This document shows, piece by piece, positions 56,521 to 64,000 of a stretch of DNA of 64,000 bases. The position numbers and the translations under genes are program-made. The DNA is taken from NCBI RefSeq assembly GCF_020686945.1, contig NZ_JAJEPR010000010.1, forward strand, positions 44,124-108,123, given 5' to 3'. The notes under the pieces are model-generated. The model was not told the DNA's origin and searched no databases. It saw only the letters and a program-made list of their open reading frames with translations. The number at the start of each line of letters is the position of its first letter. Within the stretch, counting starts at the first letter, position 1. The stretch is from Limivivens faecihominis (GTDB lineage Bacteria; Bacillota; Clostridia; Lachnospirales; Lachnospiraceae).

Positions 56521-57635
56521 GAGCAGTAGGAATTATTTTGGCAGGTGGCAATAATCACCGGATGAAAGAACTTTCAAATAAACGTGCGATCGCAGCTATG
56601 CCCATCGCAGGCAGCTACCGCAGCATCGACTTCGCACTCAGTAATATGACGAACAGCGGCGTTCAGAAGGTTGCTGTTCTGACCCAGTACAATGCCCGTT
56701 CCTTAAACGAGCACTTGAGCTCCTCCAAATGGTGGAACTTTGGCCGTAAACAGGGCGGTATGTTCGTATTCACACCGACCATCACCAAGGAGAACAGCTT
56801 CTGGTATCAGGGTACCGCAGATGCCATCTATCAGAACCTGGATTTCCTGAAAAGATGCCATGAGCCCTATGTGATCATCGCTTCCGGTGACGGTGTGTAC
56901 AAGTTGGATTACAACAAAGTCTTGGAATACCATATCCAGAAAAAAGCCGATATCACCGTTGTGTGCAAAGAGCTTCCGTCCACCGAGGATGTGACCCGCT
57001 TCGGTGTGCTGAAGATGAACGAGGACTGCCGGATTGAGGAGTTCGAGGAGAAACCCATGGTGAGCAACTCCAACATCGTCTCCACCGGTATCTATGTGAT
57101 CCGCCGCCGTCAGCTCATTGAGCTCGTAGAGCGCTGCGCCCAGGAAGACCGTTACGATTTCGTAAAGGATATCCTGATCCGTTATAAGAACCTCAAGAGA
57201 ATCTATGGCTACAAGATGCAGGATTACTGGAGCAATATCGCAGCAGTGGATTCCTACTACAGAACTAATATGGATTTCCTGAAACCGGAAGTGAGAAACT
57301 ACTTCTTCCATCAGTATCCGGACATCTATTCCAAAGTGGACGATCTGCCCCCCGCAAAATACAATCCGGGCAGCGAGGTCCGCAACAGTCTGGTATCCGC
57401 GGGCTGTATCATCAACGGAACCGTGGAAAATTCCATCCTGTTTAAAAAGGTATTTGTCGGCGAGAATTGTGTGATCAAAAATTCCATCATTCTGAATGAC
57501 GTATATTTAGGGGACAACACACATATCGAGAATTGTATCGTGGAGAGCCGCGATACGATCCGGGCGAACTCCTACCATGTGGGTGAGGATGACATCAAGA
57601 TCGTGATCGAGAAGAACGAGAGATACGTTCTCTGA
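56517..57635 (+). CDS. glgD: Glucose-1-phosphate adenylyltransferase regulatory subunit GlgD
   Basis: 372 residues. A GlgC paralogue in which the nucleotide loop is degenerate (IILAGGNNHRMKELSNKRAI in place of GGQGSRL), as in GlgD, which raises GlgC activity rather than acting alone. YRSIDFALSNMTNSG and IASGDGVYKLDY are retained. Overlaps glgC by 4 bases. The spacer to spoVG (57636-57729) has two hairpins, ACGGCAG...CTGCCGT and AGGGCA...TGCCCT, without T tracts. Confidence 0.95.
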   Translation: MRAVGIILAGGNNHRMKELSNKRAIAAMPIAGSYRSIDFALSNMTNSGVQKVAVLTQYNARSLNEHLSSSKWWNFGRKQGGMFVFTPTITKENSFWYQGTADAIYQNLDFLKRCHEPYVIIASGDGVYKLDYNKVLEYHIQKKADITVVCKELPSTEDVTRFGVLKMNEDCRIEEFEEKPMVSNSNIVSTGIYVIRRRQLIELVERCAQEDRYDFVKDILIRYKNLKRIYGYKMQDYWSNIAAVDSYYRTNMDFLKPEVRNYFFHQYPDIYSKVDDLPPAKYNPGSEVRNSLVSAGCIINGTVENSILFKKVFVGENCVIKNSIILNDVYLGDNTHIENCIVESRDTIRANSYHVGEDDIKIVIEKNERYVL

Positions 57636-57729
57636 TCAGGCACGGCAGTTGAGAAGGTCTGCCGTAAGGGCACACAGAAACTGTCTGCCCTGTGGAAAAA
57701 GGAGAAAGAGCGAAAGGGGCTAACGAGGA

Positions 57730-58017
57730 ATGAGGATTACAGATGTGAGAGTTAGAAAGGTAGCAAAAGATGGAAAAATGAAGGCAGTCGTCTCCATTAC
57801 ACTGGATGACGAGTTTGTTGTTCATGATATCAAGGTAATTGAAGGGGAAAAGGGTTTATTTATCGCCATGCCGAGCCGGAAAGCATCGGATGGAGAATAC
57901 CGTGATATCGCTCACCCGATTAACTCTGAGACCAGAGAGCGCATTCAGACTATCATTCTGGAGCAGTATGAAAAAGCGGCTGCAGAGTCTGCCGAGGCGG
58001 AGGAAGCAGCAGAGTAG
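57730..58017 (+). CDS. spoVG: Septation/sporulation regulator SpoVG
   Basis: 95 residues: MRITDVRVRKVAKDGKMKAV, VSITLDDEFVVHDIKVIEGE, GLFIAMPSRK and YRDIAHPINSETRERI, then an Ala/Glu-rich tail. SpoVG is a small nucleic-acid-binding regulator of septation, sporulation and capsule genes. GAGGA precedes the ATG. A sigma-H promoter was not recognised. Confidence 0.97.
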   Translation: MRITDVRVRKVAKDGKMKAVVSITLDDEFVVHDIKVIEGEKGLFIAMPSRKASDGEYRDIAHPINSETRERIQTIILEQYEKAAAESAEAEEAAE

Positions 58018-58060
58018 TTTTAAAAGGGAACAGATCCCGGAAACAGAGAAAAGAACAGGA

Positions 58061-58105
58061 GATACCGCAGAAAATTGCAGTTATGCATATCTGCGGTATC
58101 TTTTT
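58061..58105 (+). terminator. Terminator after spoVG
   Basis: GATACCGCAG (58061-58070) pairs with CTGCGGTATC (58091-58100), followed by TTTTT. Confidence 0.92.
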
Positions 58106-58117
58106 GCGCGTTTATAC

Positions 58118-58146
58118 TTGACAACACTTGGAAATTATGCTATGGT
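58118..58146 (+). promoter_or_regulatory. Promoter downstream of spoVG
   Basis: TTGACA (58118-58123), 17-base spacer, TATGGT (58141-58146). Drives either the small ORF at 58270 or the pth-mfd unit. Confidence 0.65.
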
Positions 58147-58269
58147 GATATTGTTGGAACAGTTCTATTCATTCAGAGATTACGGCAGTCTGCCGGGTGA
58201 TGGTTTCATTCTGGGACCTCACATTATTCCAATGAGAACTAAAAGTAAAGAGGCAAGGGGAGGATGTGT

Positions 58270-58473
58270 ATGGAATCCGTGCGTCTGCCGGCGGGGAAAC
58301 TTGTGAATTTTCTTTTCCTGCAGACAAAAACCATCAGAGAGGCTTTGGGAAGAAAGGAGCAGCTCATGGGGAAAATTTCCTGTTTTTCTGCCGACAGGAG
58401 CGCACTGGACATTTTGCAAAGAATCCTGTACAATCGTGAGATGAAAGATTCGATTTATAAGAACAGGAGATAA
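58270..58473 (+). CDS. Possible small protein upstream of pth (67 aa)
   Basis: GGGGAGG is 6 bases from an ATG that opens 67 codons (MESVRLPAGKLVNFLFLQTK ...), ending 6 bases before pth. It is basic, without a membrane helix or known motif. A good ribosome site and a promoter at 58118 argue for a gene; a second promoter inside it (58406-58434) argues that the stretch may be just a pth leader. The rest of 58106-58479 shows nothing else. Confidence 0.35.
   Translation: MESVRLPAGKLVNFLFLQTKTIREALGRKEQLMGKISCFSADRSALDILQRILYNREMKDSIYKNRR
58406..58434 (+). promoter_or_regulatory. Putative promoter of pth-mfd
   Basis: TGGACA (58406-58411), 17-base spacer, TACAAT (58429-58434). Confidence 0.55.
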
Positions 58474-58479
58474 TTATAT

Positions 58480-59052
58480 ATGTATATCATAGCAGGACTT
58501 GGAAATCCGGGAAAGCAGTACGAGCATACCCGTCATAATGTGGGTTTTGATACCCTGGATAAGCTGGCAGAGAAGTATCACATCCCGATCGACACACAGA
58601 AACATAAGGCCGTCTGCGGCAGCGGCTATATCGAAGGGCAGAAGGTGATTCTGGTGAAACCCCAGACTTATATGAATCTCAGTGGTGAAAGTCTGCGGGA
58701 AATCATAGACTTTTACAAACTGAACCCGGCGGAGGAGCTCATCGTGATCTATGATGATATCAGTCTGGATCCGGGCCAGCTTCGGATCCGTGCAAAGGGA
58801 AGCGCCGGCGGCCACAACGGGATCAAGAGTATCATTGCCCATCTGGGAAGCGAGTTTATGCGGGTGAAGATGGGGGTCGGCGAGAAGCCGGCTCACTATG
58901 ATCTGGCGGACTATGTGTTGGGCCATTTTCAGAAGGCAGACCGGGAGCTTGTGGAGGAAGCCATGGACCGGGCGGTGGAGGCCATTGCCATGATGGTTCA
59001 GGGGGACTGTGCCGGCGCCATGAACCATTATAATAAGAAGGTAGAGAGATGA
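58480..59052 (+). CDS. pth: Peptidyl-tRNA hydrolase
   Basis: 190 residues. YIIAGLGNPGKQYEHTRHNV with the catalytic His, VKPQTYMNLSGES, VIYDDISLDPGQLRIR and GSAGGHNGIKSI. Recycles tRNA from abandoned peptidyl-tRNA. Overlaps mfd by 4 bases (ATGA, 59049-59052), the common Firmicute pth-mfd arrangement. AGGAGA precedes the ATG. Confidence 0.97.
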   Translation: MYIIAGLGNPGKQYEHTRHNVGFDTLDKLAEKYHIPIDTQKHKAVCGSGYIEGQKVILVKPQTYMNLSGESLREIIDFYKLNPAEELIVIYDDISLDPGQLRIRAKGSAGGHNGIKSIIAHLGSEFMRVKMGVGEKPAHYDLADYVLGHFQKADRELVEEAMDRAVEAIAMMVQGDCAGAMNHYNKKVER

Positions 59053-62000
59053 AAGCTTTTACAGAACCCCTGAAAGCGCTGGGGGAATTTGAGTCCATAC
59101 GGGATAGCCTGAAAAAACAGAAGGGCATGACAGAGGTGCAGGGCTGCATCGATGCCCAGAAGGCTCATTTTATCTATGGACTCAGCGAGGATTTTCTGTT
59201 CCGGGTCATTGTGACCTACAGTGAGCTGCGGGCCAGGGAGATCTACGACAATTACCGCTGTTTTGATAAGGACGTGCTGCTCTTTCCGGCCCGGGACCTG
59301 ATCTTTTACAGCGCGGATATCCACAGCAGTCTCATCGTGCAGCAGCGAATCCGGGTGCTGGAGAAGATTCTCTCGGGAAAAGGAGGAACCATCATCACGA
59401 CGATGGGAAGCTGTATGGATCACCTGCTTCCGCTGGGCGAGTTTCAGAAAAATATCCTGAAAATCGAGATCGAAAGCACGCTTGATCTCGAGGAGCTGAA
59501 AAAGACGCTGGTATCTCTGGGCTATGAGCGCATGGGCCAGGTGGAGGGAGAAGGCCAGTTTGCGATCCGAGGCGGGATTCTGGATATCTTTCCGCTGACT
59601 GAGGAGACGCCGGTTCGGGTGGAGCTCTGGGGCGATGAGGTGGATTCAATCCGAAGCTTTGATGTGGAGAGCCAGCGGTCCATTGAAAATCTGGAAGAAC
59701 TGGTGATCTATCCGGCCACGGAGGTTCCTGCGGACTCGAAGCGCATCGAGGAAGGCCTAAAGCGTATGGAAGCCGATGTGAAGGCGGCGAAAAAAGTCAT
59801 GGAAAAGCAGGGGAATACCGAAGGTGCTCACCGGCTAGGAACGCTTTTTTCCGAGACGAAGGAGAAGCTTACGGAGTTTCAGGGACAGGGAAGCCTGGGG
59901 CTTGACGGTATCGTGGACTATTTCTATAAGGAAACGGTCTCTTTTCCGCAGTATCTGGACCCGGAGCGGACGCTCTTTGTCTTGGATGAACCCAACCGGG
60001 TGCAGCAGGAGGGAGAGGCCATCGAGACGGAGTTTCAGGAGAGTATGACGCAGCGACTGGAGAAGGGCTATCTTCTGCCGGGGCAGATGAAGATTCTCTT
60101 CGGTACGGCCACAGCTCTTTCAAGGCTTACCGAACATCATACGCTGGGGCTCTCCACGCTGGAGGCGGCGAGAGGGCATTTTCAGATCGTGAACCAGTTC
60201 AGCATGTCCGTACGAAGCGTCAATCCCTACAACAACAGCTTCGAGCTTCTGGTGAAAGATCTGGCCCGCTGGAAAAAAGAGGGCTACCGGGTGATTCTTC
60301 TGTCGGGTTCCAGGACAAGAGCCGAGCGGCTGGCGGCAGATCTCACGGAAAACGGTGTCACAGCCTTTTATTCTGAGGATATGGACCGGGTGCCGAAGCC
60401 GGGGGAGATCATGACAGCCTGCGGAAATATTCACCGGGGCTTTGAATATCCGCTGATCAAATTTGTGGTGATCTCCGAGAGCGATGTTTTCGGCAAGGAC
60501 CATAAGAAAAAGAAACGCCAGAAGACCTACGAGGGCCAGAAGATCCAGAGCTTTACCGAGCTTTCTGTGGGAGATTATGTGGTTCACGAAAATCACGGTC
60601 TCGGTGTTTACCGGGGTATCGAGAAAATCGTGGTGGACAAGGTCGCCAAGGATTACATGAAGATCGAGTACGCGGGAAAAAGCTTTCTCTATGTGCTGGC
60701 AACTCAGCTCGACGCGATTCAGAAGTACGCCGGGGCCGACGCGAAGCAGCCGAAGCTCAACAAATTGGGAACCCAGGACTGGAACAAGACCAAGACCCGG
60801 GTTCGTACGGCGGTAAAGGCCATCGCCCAGGATCTGGTGAAGCTCTATGCGGTGCGCCAGGCAAAGAATGGTTTTGTCTACAGCGAGGATTCGATCTGGC
60901 AGCGGGAATTCGAGGAAGCCTTTCCCTATGAAGAGACGGATGACCAGCTGGCAGCCATCGAGGCTACGAAGAAGGATATGGAGAGCACGAAGATTATGGA
61001 CCGGCTGATCTGTGGGGATGTGGGCTACGGAAAGACGGAGATTGCGATCCGGGCAGCCTTCAAGGCCGTACAGGATGGAAAACAGGTGGTTTTTCTGGTG
61101 CCGACCACGATTCTGGCCCAGCAGCACTACAACAATTTCGTCCAGCGGATGAAGGATTTTCCTGTGCGGGTGGACCTTCTATGCCGTTTCCGTACGCCAA
61201 AGGAACAGACCAAAACCCTCACGGATGTGAAAAAAGGCCTTGTGGATATCCTCATCGGAACTCACAGAGTTCTGTCAAAGGATGTACAGTTTAAGGATCT
61301 TGGGCTTCTCATCATCGATGAGGAGCAGCGTTTCGGCGTGACCCACAAGGAGAAGATCAAGCAGCTCCGGGAAAATGTGGATGTTCTGACGCTGACGGCG
61401 ACGCCGATCCCCAGAACCCTTCATATGAGCCTTATCGGCATCCGTGATATGAGTGTCCTAGAGGAGGCACCCAGGGAGCGGGTACCGATTCAGACCTATG
61501 TGATGGAATACAATGAGGAGATGGTCCGGGAGGCCATCAGCCGGGAGCTGGCCAGAGGCGGTCAGGTCTACTATGTCTATAACCGGGTCAACACGATCGT
61601 GGAGATGACAAACACAATCGCTAAACTGGTGCCGGAGGCCAACGTGGCCTTTGCCCACGGACAGATGAAAGAGCACGAACTGGAACGGATCATGTACGAT
61701 TTCATCAACGGGGAGATCGATGTACTGGTGTCCACGACGATCATCGAGACGGGCCTGGATATCTCGAATGTCAACACGATGATCATTCACGATGCCGACA
61801 ACATGGGACTATCCCAGCTCTATCAGCTCCGGGGCCGGGTGGGCCGTTCCAACCGTACCGCCTACGCCTTCCTTATGTATAAGAGAAACAAAATGCTGAA
61901 AGAAGTGGCGGAGAAGCGTCTTCATGCGATCCGGGAATTTACGGATCTTGGCAGCGGCTTCAAGATCGCGATGAGGGATCTGGAGATCCGGGGAGCCGGA

Positions 62001-62603
62001 AACCTGTTGGGAGCGGAGCAGCACGGCCACATGGAGGCGGTCGGCTATGATCTCTACTGTAAGATGCTCAATGAGGCGGTAAAAGAACAGAAGGGCGAGT
62101 GGCAGGAGAAGGAAGAATTTGAAACGACCATTGACCTGGATGTGAACGCTTTTATCCCCGAGCGCTATATCAAAAACGAGATGCAGAAGCTGGATATTTA
62201 CAAGAGGATCGCCGGTATCGAGTCCGAGGAGGAGCGGGACGATATGCTGGAGGAGCTGATGGACCGCTTCGGGGAACCACCGAGATCCGTACAGAACCTT
62301 CTCTCCATCGCAAACCTCAAGGCCATTGCTCACCGCTGTTATTTTACCGAGGTGGCCCAGAAGGGCGATTTTATCCGGTTTACGATGTTTGAACATGCGA
62401 TCGCCGACCCGGTGAAAATCGAAGAGCTGGTGAAACGAGGCAAGGGAAGGCTCAAATTCATCATCGATACGAATCCCTATTTCCTTTACAGCAAGCCCAG
62501 AAAGAACGGAAACGATAATCAGGACGTGCTCTATGTGGTGGGAGAACTTCTGAAGGAATTTCAGGCCCTCGTGCCGAAGGAAGCTTGTGAAAAAAGTGTG
62601 TAA
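59049..62603 (+). CDS. mfd: Transcription-repair coupling factor
   Basis: 1184 residues, full length. UvrB-homology N-terminal region (about 20-350), RNA-polymerase-interacting CarD-like domain (LSVGDYVVHENHGLGVYRGI), helicase motifs GDVGYGKTEIA (Walker A), LLIIDEEQRFGV (DEEQ box), LTATPIPRTLHMSL and GRVGRSNRTAYAF, then the TRCF C-terminal domain. Releases polymerase stalled at DNA damage and recruits UvrA. Confidence 0.97.
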   Translation: MKAFTEPLKALGEFESIRDSLKKQKGMTEVQGCIDAQKAHFIYGLSEDFLFRVIVTYSELRAREIYDNYRCFDKDVLLFPARDLIFYSADIHSSLIVQQRIRVLEKILSGKGGTIITTMGSCMDHLLPLGEFQKNILKIEIESTLDLEELKKTLVSLGYERMGQVEGEGQFAIRGGILDIFPLTEETPVRVELWGDEVDSIRSFDVESQRSIENLEELVIYPATEVPADSKRIEEGLKRMEADVKAAKKVMEKQGNTEGAHRLGTLFSETKEKLTEFQGQGSLGLDGIVDYFYKETVSFPQYLDPERTLFVLDEPNRVQQEGEAIETEFQESMTQRLEKGYLLPGQMKILFGTATALSRLTEHHTLGLSTLEAARGHFQIVNQFSMSVRSVNPYNNSFELLVKDLARWKKEGYRVILLSGSRTRAERLAADLTENGVTAFYSEDMDRVPKPGEIMTACGNIHRGFEYPLIKFVVISESDVFGKDHKKKKRQKTYEGQKIQSFTELSVGDYVVHENHGLGVYRGIEKIVVDKVAKDYMKIEYAGKSFLYVLATQLDAIQKYAGADAKQPKLNKLGTQDWNKTKTRVRTAVKAIAQDLVKLYAVRQAKNGFVYSEDSIWQREFEEAFPYEETDDQLAAIEATKKDMESTKIMDRLICGDVGYGKTEIAIRAAFKAVQDGKQVVFLVPTTILAQQHYNNFVQRMKDFPVRVDLLCRFRTPKEQTKTLTDVKKGLVDILIGTHRVLSKDVQFKDLGLLIIDEEQRFGVTHKEKIKQLRENVDVLTLTATPIPRTLHMSLIGIRDMSVLEEAPRERVPIQTYVMEYNEEMVREAISRELARGGQVYYVYNRVNTIVEMTNTIAKLVPEANVAFAHGQMKEHELERIMYDFINGEIDVLVSTTIIETGLDISNVNTMIIHDADNMGLSQLYQLRGRVGRSNRTAYAFLMYKRNKMLKEVAEKRLHAIREFTDLGSGFKIAMRDLEIRGAGNLLGAEQHGHMEAVGYDLYCKMLNEAVKEQKGEWQEKEEFETTIDLDVNAFIPERYIKNEMQKLDIYKRIAGIESEEERDDMLEELMDRFGEPPRSVQNLLSIANLKAIAHRCYFTEVAQKGDFIRFTMFEHAIADPVKIEELVKRGKGRLKFIIDTNPYFLYSKPRKNGNDNQDVLYVVGELLKEFQALVPKEACEKSV

Positions 62604-62617
62604 ATTCCACAAAATCG

Positions 62618-62646
62618 TTGCGGGAACGGGAAAAAAGGGCTATAAT
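62618..62646 (+). promoter_or_regulatory. Promoter of the foldase lipoprotein gene
   Basis: TTGCGG (62618-62623), 17-base spacer, perfect TATAAT (62641-62646). Confidence 0.65.
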
Positions 62647-62679
62647 AGCAAAAGGTAATGAGACAGGAGGATCGTTTTT

Positions 62680-63921
62680 ATGAACAAGTTAGGGAGAAAA
62701 TTACTGGTAGCGAGTCTGTGTGCCTGCATGGCGGCGGCTTCACTTACGGGCTGTGGTTCCAAGGCAGGAAAGGCAGCGGTTACTGTGGGAGATGATACGG
62801 CGAGCCTCGGACTGGTAAATCTGATGCTGCGTTATAATCAGGCGCAGATGCAGAGCCTTTATGCTTCCTTCATGGGTGACAATATGTGGGAGACCTATGG
62901 AGAGACCACAAAGAGCAATATCGTTGAGAGCCTTGAAAATATGTTCCTGATGGAGCAGCATATGAGCGACTACGGCGTTTCCATCACGGATGAGGACAAG
63001 ACAAAGATTTCTGAGGCGGCAACCCGCTTCATCGAGGAGAATGACGAGAAGACCGTAAAGGCCATGAATGCCACTCAGGAGAATGTGGAGCGTCTTCTGA
63101 CTCTCTATACGGTTCAGTCCAGAATGTATAATGCTATCATCGCTGGTGTGGATACCAATGTGACCGACGAGGAAGCAGCCCAGAAGACTGTAAAATACGT
63201 TCTTTTCAGCACTGCAGGCAGCACCGATGAGGATGGCAACAGCGTGGAAATGAGCGATGAAGAGAAAGCAGCCAAGAAAGAACAGGCTCAGAAACTTCTG
63301 GATGCAGTCAAAGGCGGCGAGGATATGGCGGATGCCCTTACCGAGCTGGGCGAGGACCGTTCTCCGGTGACGAGCTCCTATGGTGCAGATAACGGAACTC
63401 TGAACGATACGCTGAAGGAAGCCGCTGACAAGCTTTCTGACGGCGAGGTGGCAGATGAGCTGATCGAGACCGACGGCGGTTACTATGTTCTTCAGATGGT
63501 GACGACCTTTGATGAGGAGAAGACCAACGAGCAGAAAGAGACGATTCTTTCCCAGAGAAAGAGCGATCTCTATACAGAGACCCTGGACGGCTGGAAAGAG
63601 GACGCGAAGATCTCTACAGATTCCGATTTGTTGACAGAGCTCGACTTTACTGATACCTATCAGATGAAGGAGACCGAGACGGAGACTTCCACCGATACCA
63701 CTGAGACCGAGACTGGCAGCGAGGCAGGTTCCGAGGCAGAAACCACGGAAGCAGCAACCGAGGCGGCATCTGAGGCAGGGACAACAGAGGCAGCAACCGA
63801 GGCGGCATCTGAGGCAGAGACAACAGAGGCAGCAACCGAGGCAGCATCTGAGATCGAGACCACAGAGGCGGCTACGGAAGCAGCATCTGAAACAGAAACT
63901 GAGACTGCTGCGGAGAAATAA
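62680..63921 (+). CDS. Lipoprotein, PrsA/SurA-like peptidylprolyl isomerase family
   Basis: 413 residues. Lipoprotein signal KLLVASLCACMAAASLTGCG (lipobox LTGC), a SurA/PrsA-type helical chaperone region (about 40-165) with VKYVLFSTAG opening a PPIC-like segment and SDGEVADELIETDGGYYVLQ closing it. The C-terminus (about 330-413) is a low-complexity Thr/Glu/Ala tail, with four copies of a 13-residue unit like TTEAATEAASEAE. Extracytoplasmic folding factor; typical parvulin active-site residues are not clear, so it may be chaperone only. AGGAGG precedes the ATG. Position after mfd is common in this family. Confidence 0.85.
   Translation: MNKLGRKLLVASLCACMAAASLTGCGSKAGKAAVTVGDDTASLGLVNLMLRYNQAQMQSLYASFMGDNMWETYGETTKSNIVESLENMFLMEQHMSDYGVSITDEDKTKISEAATRFIEENDEKTVKAMNATQENVERLLTLYTVQSRMYNAIIAGVDTNVTDEEAAQKTVKYVLFSTAGSTDEDGNSVEMSDEEKAAKKEQAQKLLDAVKGGEDMADALTELGEDRSPVTSSYGADNGTLNDTLKEAADKLSDGEVADELIETDGGYYVLQMVTTFDEEKTNEQKETILSQRKSDLYTETLDGWKEDAKISTDSDLLTELDFTDTYQMKETETETSTDTTETETGSEAGSEAETTEAATEAASEAGTTEAATEAASEAETTEAATEAASEIETTEAATEAASETETETAAEK
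63730..63895 (+). repeat. 39-bp tandem repeats inside the lipoprotein gene
   Basis: About four in-frame copies of a 39-base unit (core GAGGCAGCAACCGAGGC) encode the Ala/Glu/Thr tail. The first copies are nearly identical and the last is more diverged, so copy number may vary by slippage. Confidence 0.8.
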
Positions 63922-63942
63922 TCTTATGATACCAGTGTCAAA

Positions 63943-64000
63943 AGGTCAAAAAGCTGTTCGTGCTTGCACGATAAGGCTTTTGAACTTGGGACACGCCAAA
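63943..64000 (-). repeat. Dispersed 58-bp repeat, copy 2 (inverted, runs to window edge)
   Basis: Reverse complement of 9477-9534 with four differences. It begins 22 bases after the lipoprotein stop codon and can fold into a long hairpin, so it may also serve as that gene's transcription end. It probably continues outside the window. Confidence 0.88.

Noticed and set aside
1..64000. tRNA, rRNA, CRISPR array, intact transposase or prophage genes
   Set aside because: None recognised on reading either strand; a dedicated search program would be needed to exclude a missed tRNA.

Overview
The window looks like chromosome from a fairly GC-rich, endospore-forming member of the Clostridia, most likely Lachnospiraceae. 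The evidence is the combination of SpoIIR and SpoVG, the paired GlgC/GlgD subunits, a class III fructose-1,6-bisphosphatase, DnaD/DnaI-type replication genes, a flavin thioredoxin reductase with an atypical NADPH site, a YqeC-linked molybdenum hydroxylase, AGGAGG ribosome binding sites and TTGACA/TATAAT promoters. No rRNA, tRNA, CRISPR array, intact insertion sequence or prophage was seen.

Region by region. 1-3.5 kb is the end of a surface-polysaccharide locus (DUF4832 protein, Wzx-like flippase, GT2 glycosyltransferase). 3.5-9.3 kb is the most unusual part: an uncharacterised nucleotidyltransferase, a stand-alone PqqD, a SipW/ER-type S26 peptidase, a low-GC 127-aa exported-looking protein with an MREYTKPVV leader, an ABC exporter and a PqqD-HPr-kinase fusion. 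It resembles a RiPP or protein export/maturation cassette without a radical SAM enzyme or lasso cyclase. 9.3-11.3 kb holds a multi-hairpin repeat and a membrane-anchored phospholipase D family protein. 11.3-20.7 kb is a murein-peptide uptake and degradation operon: oligopeptide ABC transporter (D-F-B-C-A), L-Ala-D/L-Glu epimerase, NlpC/P60 endopeptidase and a transglutaminase-like protein. 20.7-23.6 kb carries a GNAT-C39 fusion, a membrane-attached MerR regulator, a YbjQ-type protein and spoIIR.

23.6-31 kb is mostly housekeeping: typA, an SSB-like protein, a cobalamin adenosyltransferase, dapA-dapB behind a structured leader, and fbp. 31-41 kb contains an acyltransferase, a three-subunit molybdenum hydroxylase with a MocA-like cytidylyltransferase, a frameshifted hypothetical gene, xpt, a sugar kinase with an L-ribulose-5-phosphate 4-epimerase, and yqeC. 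41-44.5 kb has a Uma2-like nuclease, free methionine-R-sulfoxide reductase, thioredoxin reductase, thioredoxin and an RlmD-like methyltransferase. 44.6-46.9 kb is a low-GC islet with a miniature inverted-repeat element, a diguanylate cyclase, a deleted flavin-binding pseudogene and small tandem repeats.

47-53.5 kb carries the SbcD/YhaO and YhaN-like pair, prs, dnaI-like and dnaD-like genes, then a dense cluster of DnaA-box-like 9-mers. 53.5-64 kb has murC, glgC-glgD, spoVG, pth-mfd and a lipoprotein foldase with a repeat tail. The right edge carries an inverted copy of the repeat seen near 9.5 kb. Almost all long genes are on the + strand, which suggests a replication fork moving left to right. 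The minus-strand genes fall in a few blocks: the export cassette, the GNAT fusion, typA, yqeC and prs-dnaI-dnaD-murC.
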